This document shows positions 33,441-41,431 of a stretch of DNA of 41,431 bases, piece by piece; position 1 is the first letter of the stretch, and every line of letters starts with the position of its first letter. The DNA is from Halieaceae bacterium UBA6060 (GTDB lineage: Bacteria; Pseudomonadota; Gammaproteobacteria; Pseudomonadales; Halieaceae): assembly GCA_002428935.1 (NCBI GenBank), contig DIYG01000005.1, positions 1 to 41,431 of the forward strand, read 5' to 3'. Both the position numbers and the translations under genes were made by a program. The notes under the pieces were generated by a model. That model was not told where the DNA came from. It was given only the letters and a program-made list of their open reading frames with translations, and ran no database searches.

Positions 33441-35237
33441 CTACTCCACCTTGAGCACGGCGAGAAACGCCGACTGGGGGATTTCAACCCGGCCCACCTG
33501 TTTCATACGTTTCTTACCCGCTTTCTGCTTTTCAAGAAGCTTTCGCTTCCGGGTGACGTCGCCACCATAACACTTGGCGGTCACATTTTTCCGCAGGGCC
33601 TTGACGGTTTGTCGAGCAACGATCTTACCGCCAATGGCAGCCTGAATGGCCACGTCAAACATCTGCCGGGGAATCAGCTCTTTCATCTTTTCCGTCAGCT
33701 GACGACCCCGGTGCTGAACGTGATCGCGGTGCACAATTAACGCCAGGGCGTCTACCCGGTCGCCGTTGATCAGTACATCGAGGCGGGCCAGACTCGCCGC
33801 CTCAAAACGGTCGAAACTATAATCCAGGGACGCGTAACCGCGACTGACGGATTTCAAACGATCGAAAAAGTCCAAGACCACATCGGCCATGGGAATATCG
33901 TAGGTTAACGCCACCTGGGCCCCGAGAAACTGCATATCCCGCTGTTCGCCGCGCTTCTCCACGCAGAGACTGATGACATTGCCGAGGTAATCCTGGGGGA
34001 CGAGAATATTGCAGCGAGCGATGGGCTCGCGCATCTCGGCGATGTCGCCCACATCCGGTAGCGCAGAGGGGTTGTCCACGCGCACCACCTCCCCACTCTT
34101 TTTTTCTACTTCGTAGACAACGGTGGGCGCGGTGGTGATGAGATCCAGGTCGTATTCTCGCTCCAGACGCTCCTGGATAATTTCCATATGCAGCATACCC
34201 AGGAAGCCACAGCGGAAACCAAAACCCAGGGCATCGGATGTCTCGGGCTCATAAAACAAGGAAGCGTCGTTCAGGGTCAGCTTTGCCAAAGCTTCACGAA
34301 AATCTTCGTAGTCGTCCGAGGAAACGGTAAAGATTCCCGCGTAGACCTGGGGCTTCACCGTCTGAAACCCCGGCAAAGACGGCACGTCCGCTTCGTTGGC
34401 ATGTACCAGGGTGTCGCCTACGGGCGCCCCTTGAATGTCCTTGATACCCGCCACCACGTAGCCAACTTCACCGGCCTGAAGACAATCCCGCTCCAGACGT
34501 TTGGGGGTGAATATCCCGACACCGTCAACCTGATGCTGCTTACCCGTGGATCGGGTGATAATGCGATCCCGGCGCTTTAGTACTCCCTGCTTGACTCGCA
34601 CAAGGGACACCACGCCAAGGTAGTTATCGAACCAACTGTCGATAATCAGCGCCTGGAGGGGGGCGTCGCGATCTCCCTCGGGAGGGGGGATGTTGGCCAC
34701 CAGGTATTCCAGCGCGTCTTCAATCCCCAGGCCAGATTTAGCGCTGACCAGGCAGGCTTCCGTGGCATCGATACCGATAATCTCCTCGATTTCGATGCGC
34801 ACGCGATCTGGATCCGCCTGTGGCAAATCCATCTTGTTAAGAATCGGCAGAACCTCCAGGCCCTGTTCGATAGCCGTGTAGCAGTTGGCAACGGACTGCG
34901 CCTCTACGCCCTGCCCGGCATCTACGACCAACAAAGCGCCTTCGCAGGCCGCCAGAGACCGGGATACCTCATAGGAGAAATCCACATGGCCCGGGGTATC
35001 GATAAAATTGAGCTGATAGGTTTCGCCGTCTTTGGCGTTGTAATCCAAGGTGACACTCTGGGCTTTGATGGTAATACCCCGTTCACGCTCAATATCCATG
35101 GAGTCGAGCACCTGCTCCTGCATTTCTCGAGCGCTCAAACCACCGCAATACTGAATAAAACGGTCGGCCAGGGTCGATTTGCCGTGATCAATATGGGCAA
35201 TAATCGAGAAGTTACGGATATGCTGCAGGTCGCTCAC
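33441..35237 (-). CDS. lepA: elongation factor 4 (LepA)
   Basis: A 598-residue ribosome-associated GTPase. G1 is AHIDHGKSTLAD, switch II is DTPGHVDF, G4 is NKMDLP. EF-G-like domains III and V follow, and the LepA-specific C-terminal domain includes AIGGKIVARQTVKALRKNVT with KCYGGDVTRKRKLLEKQK. Length matches E. coli (599). It is the first gene of the lepA-lepB-rnc-era segment; 231 bases separate it from mucD. Confidence 0.97.
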   Translation of the reverse strand: MSDLQHIRNFSIIAHIDHGKSTLADRFIQYCGGLSAREMQEQVLDSMDIERERGITIKAQSVTLDYNAKDGETYQLNFIDTPGHVDFSYEVSRSLAACEGALLVVDAGQGVEAQSVANCYTAIEQGLEVLPILNKMDLPQADPDRVRIEIEEIIGIDATEACLVSAKSGLGIEDALEYLVANIPPPEGDRDAPLQALIIDSWFDNYLGVVSLVRVKQGVLKRRDRIITRSTGKQHQVDGVGIFTPKRLERDCLQAGEVGYVVAGIKDIQGAPVGDTLVHANEADVPSLPGFQTVKPQVYAGIFTVSSDDYEDFREALAKLTLNDASLFYEPETSDALGFGFRCGFLGMLHMEIIQERLEREYDLDLITTAPTVVYEVEKKSGEVVRVDNPSALPDVGDIAEMREPIARCNILVPQDYLGNVISLCVEKRGEQRDMQFLGAQVALTYDIPMADVVLDFFDRLKSVSRGYASLDYSFDRFEAASLARLDVLINGDRVDALALIVHRDHVQHRGRQLTEKMKELIPRQMFDVAIQAAIGGKIVARQTVKALRKNVTAKCYGGDVTRKRKLLEKQKAGKKRMKQVGRVEIPQSAFLAVLKVE

Positions 35238-35468
35238 GGGTTCGGGTCAATTGCCGTTGCTGGAAAAGTAAAACGGGGGCCGTTCAGCACCGGGGTTTTA
35301 CCCGGAGCCTCAGCCCCCTGCGAAAAGCGCGGCATTGTAGCCCAGTGCGTCAGGCGCCGCCATGAACCCAGCCGGCGCAGCCCTGCCCCGCTCTGGCTCG
35401 CCCAACGCTCGACAAGCTCGCCTGATGGCCGCCGCAGCGGCACCGGGACCGCCGCCGACGTCGTCAAA

Positions 35469-36911
35469 TCACTCTTCGAGGCGAATACCAATGAACAAAG
35501 GAGAGCCACGACGCATGAGCCTCAGGGGCACGGAATCGCCCGCATCGAGATCAGCAATGATGTCCTCAAAGGCCTCCAGGGAGCGAATCGGTGAGGAACC
35601 TACAGCCGTGATGAGATCGCCGGGCATCAAGCCCGCTTCATCAGCGGGAGAATCTGGTTGTACCGATCGCACCAGCACGCCACCGCTCAGGTCCCATCGC
35701 GAGAGCATCTCATCGGGGGCTTGTTCCACGACGATACCCAGGCGGCCACCGCCCGCATCATCGTCATCACCGCCACGATAGCCCTGCTGGAGACTGTCCC
35801 CGGCATCGAGACTACCGACCTCGACTCGCAGCTTGCGCTCCTTCTTGTCCCGGATAATACGCACGTCGACCTTGCTGCCGGGAGCTACCAGACCCACCAC
35901 ATGAGGAAGATCCGCCGAAGTTTCGATGTCCTCACCATCAAAAGCCAGGATGATATCCCCGGGTTCCAGGCCCGCGTCTGCCGCCGGACCATCCGGGGCG
36001 AGTTGCGTGACCAAGGCGCCCTGGGGACGATCCAGACCAAAGGAATCGGCCAGATTTCGATCAACGTTCTGGATGGTTACCCCGAGCCAACCTCGAGTAA
36101 CCGTGCCCGTCTCCTTGAGTTGAGCGACCACGTTGCGCAAGACATTTACGGGGATGGCGAACGACAGACCAATGGAACCACCGGCCCGAGTGGTAAAAAT
36201 CTGCGAGTTCACACCCACAACTTCGCCTTCTAGATTAAACAGAGGACCACCGGAGTTCCCGGGGTTGATGGCCACATCCGTTTGTACAAAGGGGACATAG
36301 TTCTCTCGGCTACGCGTGGGTAGGCTGCGCCCCTTGGCACTGACGATACCTGCGGTTACGGAGTAGTCCAAACCGAAGGGGGAGCCGATAGCCAGCACCC
36401 ACTCACCCACCTCCAGGTCATCGTCGGCACCGAGGCGGAGGAACGGCAGGTCGTCAGCATCAATTCGCAACAAGGCCAGGTCCGAGCGAGGATCCAAACC
36501 CACAACCTCTGCCTCATACTCCCGGCGATCCGCGAGGCGAACGGTAATCTCTGTTGCTTCCTCCACCACATGGTTGTTGGTTACCACATAGCCATCGGCA
36601 CTGATTAGAAACCCAGAGCCCGTTGCGTAGCGTTCCGGGCCATCCTGGGGAGGCACAGGCAGCTGAAAAAATCGCCGCAGTTGCTCTGGAATGTCCTCCT
36701 GGCTTAGGGGGGCCGAGCGCTCGGCACTGGCCTCAACGATGATCTTCACCACCGCGGGACTTTGCTCAGCCACAATCTCCTGGAACTCTGGAAGCTGCGC
36801 TGCACCACTTGCCATGGTGCAGAGCGTAAGGGCAAAGGCCAAAACCACTCGAATACCGCCACCTAGCTGCCCTTGGGCTAACCGATCATCTCGGTCGTGT
36901 ACAGGTTTCAT
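35469..36911 (-). CDS. mucD: periplasmic serine protease MucD (DegP/HtrA family)
   Basis: A 480-residue Do-type protease. A hydrophobic segment near residues 20-38 (ending MASGAAQ) is a signal peptide. The catalytic triad is His114 (TNNHVV), Asp144 (RSDLALL) and Ser220 (NPGNSGGP). Two PDZ domains follow (RGWLGVTIQNV; second near GVLVRSVQPDSPADEAGLMP). It degrades misfolded envelope proteins and follows rseC in the sigma-E operon, as in Pseudomonas. ATG with GGAG eight bases upstream. An acidic GGDDDDAGGG linker separates the PDZ domains. Confidence 0.95.
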   Translation of the reverse strand: MKPVHDRDDRLAQGQLGGGIRVVLAFALTLCTMASGAAQLPEFQEIVAEQSPAVVKIIVEASAERSAPLSQEDIPEQLRRFFQLPVPPQDGPERYATGSGFLISADGYVVTNNHVVEEATEITVRLADRREYEAEVVGLDPRSDLALLRIDADDLPFLRLGADDDLEVGEWVLAIGSPFGLDYSVTAGIVSAKGRSLPTRSRENYVPFVQTDVAINPGNSGGPLFNLEGEVVGVNSQIFTTRAGGSIGLSFAIPVNVLRNVVAQLKETGTVTRGWLGVTIQNVDRNLADSFGLDRPQGALVTQLAPDGPAADAGLEPGDIILAFDGEDIETSADLPHVVGLVAPGSKVDVRIIRDKKERKLRVEVGSLDAGDSLQQGYRGGDDDDAGGGRLGIVVEQAPDEMLSRWDLSGGVLVRSVQPDSPADEAGLMPGDLITAVGSSPIRSLEAFEDIIADLDAGDSVPLRLMRRGSPLFIGIRLEE

Positions 36912-36997
36912 GGAATGCTCTCCAGATTGATCAATTGCAGTTGTGGATGATTGTTTCCCAGCGTGGCCTAGCCCACCGTCGCAGGCCCAGGCCGGTG

Positions 36998-37465
36998 CTA
37001 TAGCTTGCCGGTGACTCGCGGTAGATTGGCGGGATCGCGCTCCGAGCGCCGACTCAAGCCTCGAAGCAGGAGCAAGCCAAACGCCAGCCCACCGCAGGCC
37101 GCCAGGCTAACCTGAAGATCGGCACTGCCGACCGTCGCTGCGGAACTGACCAAGTACTGATCGGCACCGATCGCCGCGAGCAGCGTGGTGAGCAGAGGTA
37201 AAGCGTAGAGAAGACTGGCTGCGCGCAAAAAATTTTGCTCCGGCAAGGAAAGCTCTACGGTGTCGTGAATGCGGACCTTGCCCAGCCAGTCCTGTGCTAG
37301 ATAGGCGCGGATCAGACCTCGGCTGGAGCTTGGGACTGCGCTATTGAGCATGCCGTGACCACAACCGCTTCGAGCCGTGCATTTCCCACAGGCGCTCTGG
37401 CGCAAGGTCTCAATCCACGCGGCGTCGCCCTCGATGGCCACTACCCGCCCGGTCTCCGTCAGCAT
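36998..37465 (-). CDS. rseC: SoxR-reducing/sigma-E regulatory protein RseC (MucC)
   Basis: A 155-residue inner-membrane protein of the RseC/MucC family. The N-terminal cytoplasmic part has Cys26, Cys29 and Cys35 (SACGKCTARSGCGHG). Two hydrophobic helices follow (around FLRAASLLYALPLLTTLLAA and LAACGGLAFGLLLL). ATG 37465 is preferred over a TTG two codons earlier. RseC has been linked to sigma-E control and to reduction of SoxR; the effect here is inferred. It follows rseB by 28 bases. Confidence 0.88.
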   Translation of the reverse strand: MLTETGRVVAIEGDAAWIETLRQSACGKCTARSGCGHGMLNSAVPSSSRGLIRAYLAQDWLGKVRIHDTVELSLPEQNFLRAASLLYALPLLTTLLAAIGADQYLVSSAATVGSADLQVSLAACGGLAFGLLLLRGLSRRSERDPANLPRVTGKL

Positions 37466-37493
37466 GCCCAACTCTCTTCGACAGCCTTAGATC

Positions 37494-38462
37494 TCACTGA
37501 AGGCGTACCGAGTCGGCCACCATGCGTGCCGTATTGGTTGGTATCTCACCTAACACGGTCACCAACACGGGTCGTCTATTGAGCACCACCCCACGGGTGT
37601 ACGCCACAGTGCTCCCTTCCCGTTCGACTCCTTCACCAGGTTTTATCGCCGTGGCAAGGGGTTCAAGAAAGACAGAAAACGATGCCAGTCCGTCCGTGTA
37701 AGTTTTACGCTGAGCCTCGATAGGAGCCGTATCCGTCGGCATAAAGCCCGCCGGTAACCAAGAAATTCGCCAGGCGGGACCGGTGCGAAGATGAGCCGTC
37801 TCGTGGGGGTGGGGATGGGAGGCCGCATGTTCTGTACTGGCTTCCCGCGGTCGCCCCGATTCCATCTCAAGGCTGGCAAACTGAAACTGCTCCATCACCC
37901 GCTGATCGGAAGCAAGGGTGGTGGACTTGAGCATCAACGCCGTATCTCGATCCAGTTCAAAGACGTAGCCGAAGCGGTACATGTCTAAAGGCTCGACCCG
38001 CAGACGCACGGCTTCTCTGCCGGCGATACGTTCGCCGGGGCCCAAACGAAAACGATAACTCGCGGCGAGACCACAAAAGCCCTCACCCACGAGCTCAACG
38101 CTCTGCAGTAGCTGGTGGCCCGGGTGCATACAACCCGTAGAATGCCCGGAGCGCTCCACCTTCGCATCCTGGCCCGTAAGTCGAGAAAGCTCTTCCGTGG
38201 CCTTTCCATCCACGACCTCGTGAGACAGCTCCATAATCTGCATATCACCACCGCGTTGCAGGGTAACTACACCGTGGTAATTGATGTGCCGCGTATTCCC
38301 CGACATGGCAGCCAACAACTGGCGAACCTGCGCATCCATCGCCGAACAGCTGTTATTGGCCTGGGCCGAGGTTGCTCCCAGGAAAAGGCAACCCAAGGTT
38401 GCGAGGGAGGCGGTAATACGGTTAACCGCGGAAGAGCTGATTTTCGCCATGGGGGCTGTCAC
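37494..38462 (-). CDS. rseB: sigma-E factor negative regulatory protein RseB (MucB)
   Basis: A 322-residue periplasmic sensor. The N-terminal signal peptide includes ASLATLGCLFLGATSAQA. The LolA-like lipid-binding domain runs through NYHGVVTLQRGGDMQIMELS, then the smaller C-terminal domain starting near WRISWLPAGFMPTD. It binds RseA and delays its cleavage until released by mislocalised lipid/LPS. Start is GTG 38462 or ATG 38450. A His-rich stretch ASHPHPHETAH in the linker is unusual. 12 bases after rseA. Confidence 0.92.
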   Translation of the reverse strand: MTAPMAKISSSAVNRITASLATLGCLFLGATSAQANNSCSAMDAQVRQLLAAMSGNTRHINYHGVVTLQRGGDMQIMELSHEVVDGKATEELSRLTGQDAKVERSGHSTGCMHPGHQLLQSVELVGEGFCGLAASYRFRLGPGERIAGREAVRLRVEPLDMYRFGYVFELDRDTALMLKSTTLASDQRVMEQFQFASLEMESGRPREASTEHAASHPHPHETAHLRTGPAWRISWLPAGFMPTDTAPIEAQRKTYTDGLASFSVFLEPLATAIKPGEGVEREGSTVAYTRGVVLNRRPVLVTVLGEIPTNTARMVADSVRLQ

Positions 38463-38474
38463 TGTCTTGGCTTC

Positions 38475-39125
38475 TTACTGCTCAATGACCGGAACCCGGG
38501 CAAAGGGAACCATGCCCTGGGGCGTGTTTAGGGACGCATGCGAGGCATGCTCCTGGCTATAACGACGCAAACGCTGGCGGGCCAATTCCCGGTAGGCCGT
38601 GCGATCCGCCGGTTCCAGCATGGGAATATCACGAGTGCCGTAGCTGGCTTGCACGGGCACGGCCCCGACCGTATTCACAACGCCAACGGGCATGGGCGCC
38701 ACTCGAGCAATAGAAGCGGCATCGCTCCCTGCGGTCTGCGCCAACTGCTGACCGCCCACGAGAACCACGGCCGCGACGGACGCCGCCACGGCGAAACTGC
38801 CCACGGCTCTCAACCAACCGCCTCTGCTCGAAGCTGCCATGACCGGGTCTTTATCAATCGCGGCGCGCACACCCGACAACAGGGACACCTGGGCAAAAGC
38901 TTCTTCCCGATGGAGAGCGCCACGGGCAACGTGAAGACGATGCCAGGTGGCACGTACACTATCTCCCACAAGCCTGTCCGTGGGTTCCTCATCCAGGGCA
39001 CGGAGCACGCGCCGCAGTTCAAGGTCCCGGGCTTCTCCATCCATGAGCGCCGAAAGCGTCTCCGCGGTCCCCGCTTGTACGGTTGCCGAGGCTCCTGTGG
39101 TCCTCACGGCCTTAAGATCAGCCAT
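38475..39125 (-). CDS. rseA: anti-sigma-E factor RseA (MucA)
   Basis: A 216-residue single-pass inner-membrane anti-sigma factor. The N-terminal cytoplasmic domain with ETLSALMDGEARDLELRR binds the sigma factor. A transmembrane segment lies at about 104-124 (RGGWLRAVGSFAVAASVAAV), then a periplasmic tail that would meet RseB and proteases. The ATG with GGAGGGAGA immediately upstream overlaps the 3' end of rpoE by eight bases. It should be destroyed stepwise under envelope stress. Confidence 0.93.
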   Translation of the reverse strand: MADLKAVRTTGASATVQAGTAETLSALMDGEARDLELRRVLRALDEEPTDRLVGDSVRATWHRLHVARGALHREEAFAQVSLLSGVRAAIDKDPVMAASSRGGWLRAVGSFAVAASVAAVVLVGGQQLAQTAGSDAASIARVAPMPVGVVNTVGAVPVQASYGTRDIPMLEPADRTAYRELARQRLRRYSQEHASHASLNTPQGMVPFARVPVIEQ

Positions 39126-39705
39126 TCTCTCCCTCCATATAATGTTTTACGCTGCGGTCTATGGCTTCTCGGGCCCGAAATATTCGGGATCGAACGGTGC
39201 CTACGGGGCACTCCATGACTTCAGCGATCTCTTCATAACTAAGACCATCAAATTCACGCAAAGTTACCGCAGCGCGTAAATCATCTGGCAATGCCGCCAG
39301 GGCATCGTTAACCGTATCCCGTAATTCCTCTCCGGAGAGAGTGCTCTCGGGGCTCTCCCGGTCGCGCAGACCATCGGCCGCGTCGAGGTACTGGGCGTCT
39401 TCGTAGTCCACATCGGAACCCGGGGGCCGACGAGACCTCGATACGAGATGGTTCTTCGCCGTATTGATGGCAATGCGATAAAGCCAGGTATAAAAAGCAC
39501 TGTCGCCGCGAAAACCCGGCAACGCCCGATAAGCTTTGATGAACGCCTCTTGGGCGACATCCTGCACCTCATCCGCGTCGTGCACGTAGCGGCTGATCAG
39601 ACTCATGATCTTCTGTTGATATTTGATAACAAGAAGATCGAAGGCGTTCTTGTCGCCTTTCTGTACCCGCTCTACGAGCTGTTTATCAGTAACCGTGGAA
39701 GTCAA
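39118..39705 (-). CDS. rpoE: RNA polymerase sigma-E factor (AlgU/RpoE, ECF family)
   Basis: A 195-residue ECF sigma factor directing the envelope-stress regulon. Region 2 (ELVERVQKGD-like start, then DVAQEAFIKAYRALPGFRGD and SAFYTWLYRIAINTAKN) and region 4 (LSYEEIAEVMECPVGTVRSR) are almost identical to E. coli RpoE. TTG at 39705 is chosen: GGAGGGG is eight bases upstream, and it gives the normal length (E. coli 191). The open frame to 39777 shows no similarity. It leads the rpoE-rseABC-mucD operon and is divergent from nadB. Confidence 0.95.
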   Translation of the reverse strand: MTSTVTDKQLVERVQKGDKNAFDLLVIKYQQKIMSLISRYVHDADEVQDVAQEAFIKAYRALPGFRGDSAFYTWLYRIAINTAKNHLVSRSRRPPGSDVDYEDAQYLDAADGLRDRESPESTLSGEELRDTVNDALAALPDDLRAAVTLREFDGLSYEEIAEVMECPVGTVRSRIFRAREAIDRSVKHYMEGENG

Positions 39706-39713
39706 ACGTCGCA

Positions 39714-39720
39714 CCCCTCC
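39714..39720 (-). promoter_or_regulatory. strong ribosome binding site deciding the rpoE TTG start
   Basis: GGAGGGG, eight bases upstream of TTG 39705. Its near-perfect match to the anti-Shine-Dalgarno partner makes the TTG the likely start despite the rare codon. Confidence 0.7.
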
Positions 39721-39764
39721 CTGATGCACGGCGTCAGCATCCGCACGGTGCCTCACCTCGGGGC

Positions 39765-39793
39765 CATTGACCACCATTCTTTACCGGAGTTCC
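39765..39793 (-). promoter_or_regulatory. candidate sigma-E autoregulated promoter of rpoE
   Basis: On the minus strand GGAACTC (39793-39787) matches the sigma-E -35 consensus GGAACTT in six of seven bases. After a 16-base spacer comes TCAATG (39770-39765), a partial match to the -10 TCTGA. The predicted start is about 55 bases before the rpoE TTG. Autoregulation by sigma-E/AlgU is known in relatives; the weak -10 keeps this tentative. Confidence 0.45.
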
Positions 39794-39929
39794 CTGTGAC
39801 AAATTCACAAGCCTTGATTTCCCTGGGTTCGCATCTATTTGTGGTTACTTTTTAACCACTGTACCGCCGCGCAAAAAAACGGGCATGATACCCGGCGATG
39901 GATTCCCTAAGAAGTCATGGCCGGACCTT

Positions 39930-41431
39930 ATGAGCCGCCACTATCGACACGATGTGGTCGTCATCGGCCGTGGTGCCGCAGGCCTGGCCCTGGCCCTGCG
40001 TTTACCTAAAAGCTTCCGCGTGGCAGTGCTGTCAAAGGGAGATGTCCGGCAAAGCTCCACTTATTGGGCCCAGGGCGGCATGGCGGCGGTACTGCACGCC
40101 CGAGACAGCGTGGCGGCCCACGTCGAGGACACCCTGCGCGCCGGCGCCGGTCTGTGCCATCGCGACGCGGTGGAACTGGCCGTCTCTCATAGTCGAGAGA
40201 CCGTGGATTGGCTGGCTGCCCTGGGGGTAGATTTCGACCTGCGCGAGGACATCGACCCCAGTCAGTCTCCGGAGTATCACCTGGCCCAGGAAGGTGGTCA
40301 CAGCCACCGGCGCATCGTCCATGCGGCGGATCGCACCGGCGGCGCCATCGGTGATGTGCTGGAAGCCCGTGCCCAAGAGGCGGAGAATATTGAACTGTTT
40401 CCAGGGCGCATTGCTGTTGACCTGGTACGTGAAGCCGGTCGTTGCCGGGGCATCTACGTCCTCAATGAAGCCACCGAAAACGTCGATCTTTTTCAGGCTG
40501 GGGCCGTGGTTCTGGCCAGCGGTGGCGCGAGCAAAGCCTACCTCTACACAAGCAATCCCGATGGTGCCAGCGGCGATGGTATCGCCATGGCCTGGCGAGC
40601 CGGGTGCAGCGTTGCCAACCTTGAGTTCAACCAGTTTCACCCCACCTGTCTGTATCACCCCGACGCGAAGTCCTTTCTCATCACCGAGGCTCTGCGCGGC
40701 GAAGGCGCCACCTTGCAACTACCCGATGGCGAGCGCTTTATGCCGCGCTTTGACGAGCGTGAGGAGCTTGCGCCCCGAGATGTGGTCGCGCGGGCCATCG
40801 ACCACGAAATGAAACGTCTGGGTGTGGACTGTGTATATCTGGACATCACTCACCGCCCCGCCGATTTTGTCCGAGGACACTTCCCGACCATCTACGAACG
40901 CTGCCTAGAACTGGGCATCGACATTACCAGCGACCGTATTCCCGTGGTTCCCGCAGCCCACTACACCTGTGGCGGTGTGGTCGTTGATCGTCATGGCTGT
41001 ACCGACCTGCCCGGTCTCTACGCGGTTGGCGAATGCTCTTTCACGGGCCTTCACGGCGCCAATAGGATGGCCAGCAACTCGCTCCTCGAATGCCTCGTCT
41101 ATGCCCAAACCGCCGCCGCGCACATCGCTGAGCTGCCTCCCGAAGACGATGACCAACCCAGCTCGAGTCTTCCACCGTGGGATGCCAGCCGAGTAACGGA
41201 TTCTGATGAAGATGTAGTCATCTCGCACAACTGGCATGAACTGCGCCGGTTCATGTGGGACTACGTGGGTATTGTGCGCACAGACAAGCGCCTGCAGCGA
41301 GCGCTACGCCGTGCCGAGCTACTACAGAAGGAAATTGCCGAGTATTACAGCCACTATAAGGTCAGTAACGACCTATTGGAATTAAGGAATCTGGCCATGG
41401 TCGCAGAGCTAATGATTCGCTGTGCCATGGC
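39930..41431 (+). CDS. nadB: L-aspartate oxidase, 5' part (runs off the right edge)
   Basis: About 500 residues of a ~535-residue FAD enzyme that oxidises aspartate to iminoaspartate, the first step of NAD synthesis. The frame opens with ATG 39930 and stays open to the window end. Visible features are the FAD motif IGRGAAGLALAL (Gly13, 15, 18), STYWAQGGMAAV, EGGHSHRRIVHAAD, the substrate segment LEFNQFHPTCLYHP, RAIDHEMKRLG, and GLHGANRMASNSLLECLVY. The FAD motif has Arg where E. coli has Ser. It is divergent from rpoE, the classical arrangement. Confidence 0.95.
   Translation, partial: MSRHYRHDVVVIGRGAAGLALALRLPKSFRVAVLSKGDVRQSSTYWAQGGMAAVLHARDSVAAHVEDTLRAGAGLCHRDAVELAVSHSRETVDWLAALGVDFDLREDIDPSQSPEYHLAQEGGHSHRRIVHAADRTGGAIGDVLEARAQEAENIELFPGRIAVDLVREAGRCRGIYVLNEATENVDLFQAGAVVLASGGASKAYLYTSNPDGASGDGIAMAWRAGCSVANLEFNQFHPTCLYHPDAKSFLITEALRGEGATLQLPDGERFMPRFDEREELAPRDVVARAIDHEMKRLGVDCVYLDITHRPADFVRGHFPTIYERCLELGIDITSDRIPVVPAAHYTCGGVVVDRHGCTDLPGLYAVGECSFTGLHGANRMASNSLLECLVYAQTAAAHIAELPPEDDDQPSSSLPPWDASRVTDSDEDVVISHNWHELRRFMWDYVGIVRTDKRLQRALRRAELLQKEIAEYYSHYKVSNDLLELRNLAMVAELMIRCAM

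Noticed and set aside
35238..35468. Small gene or RNA between lepA and mucD
   Set aside because: No ribosome site with a credible frame, no tRNA-like folding, only short GC stems; I see nothing beyond a probable lepA promoter region.
38538..39218. 226-residue plus-strand open frame opposite rseA and rpoE
   Set aside because: It opposes two conserved coupled genes; no ribosome site or family resemblance.
40032..40718. 228-residue minus-strand open frame opposite nadB
   Set aside because: The plus-strand nadB frame is conserved throughout and runs to the window edge; the antisense frame has no motifs.
1..41431. Prophage, insertion sequence, CRISPR, toxin-antitoxin or defence island
   Set aside because: All genes are housekeeping or metabolic with tight operon structure; no transposase, integrase, repeat-spacer array, restriction or toxin gene was seen.

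Overview
The window looks like chromosomal DNA of an aerobic marine-type gammaproteobacterium. The strongest evidence is the block rpoE-rseA-rseB-rseC-mucD-lepA-lepB-(DUF4845)-rnc-era-recO-acpS with nadB divergent from rpoE, an arrangement typical of gammaproteobacteria, with Pseudomonas-like gene order and protein sequences. A PEP-CTERM protein, a TonB receptor, a TSUP permease and acyl-CoA/amine catabolism genes would suit the OM60/NOR5 (Halieaceae) group, but that finer placement is inference. There is no sign of prophage, insertion sequences, CRISPR, rRNA or tRNA, and no gene-free stretch exceeds 300 bases (largest: 16628-16914, 35238-35468, 39706-39929).

Left part (1-5800): catabolism. 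The end of a succinate-semialdehyde dehydrogenase gene converges on a tightly coupled operon (aldehyde dehydrogenase, glycerol kinase, guanidinobutyrase; minus strand). Guanidinobutyrase makes GABA and the left-edge dehydrogenase would finish GABA breakdown to succinate. A divergent acyl-CoA dehydrogenase follows.

5800-13700: a cytochrome c' faces a minus-strand run M20 amidohydrolase - NUDIX hydrolase - cytochrome b561 with overlapping starts and stops. Next is a minus-strand run udk - nupC - purC - TSUP permease - DUF442 phosphatase, combining pyrimidine nucleoside uptake/salvage, purine synthesis and an anion or sulfur-compound exporter.

13700-18900: a TonB-dependent receptor converges on a PEP-CTERM secreted protein. 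Then comes a small regulatory island: a TetR-family repressor with a downstream alpha/beta hydrolase, divergent from a hotdog thioesterase. The space between carries two perfect mirror-image 19-bp operators with promoter-like elements inside them.

18900-23700: minus-strand run tsaB - uppP - hydroxyisobutyrate-dehydrogenase-like oxidoreductase - apeB - trpS. mobA (plus strand) lies between tsaB and adk.

24391-39705: all genes on the minus strand in one 15-kb block. It holds envelope stress (rpoE, rseABC, mucD), translation and secretion (lepA, lepB), RNA processing and ribosome assembly (rnc, era), repair (recO), lipid cofactor (acpS), cysteine synthesis (cysM), stringent response (relA), NTP clean-up (mazG) and adk. 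pdxJ is missing between recO and acpS, and there is no rlmD between cysM and relA. nadB (plus strand) runs off the right edge.

Most of the window is ordinary core genome, and I do not see a clear new defence or biosynthetic system. The best leads are the dual operator at 18335-18381, the degenerate 14-bp tandem repeat straddling the relA stop codon, and the glycerol kinase embedded in an amine-catabolism operon.
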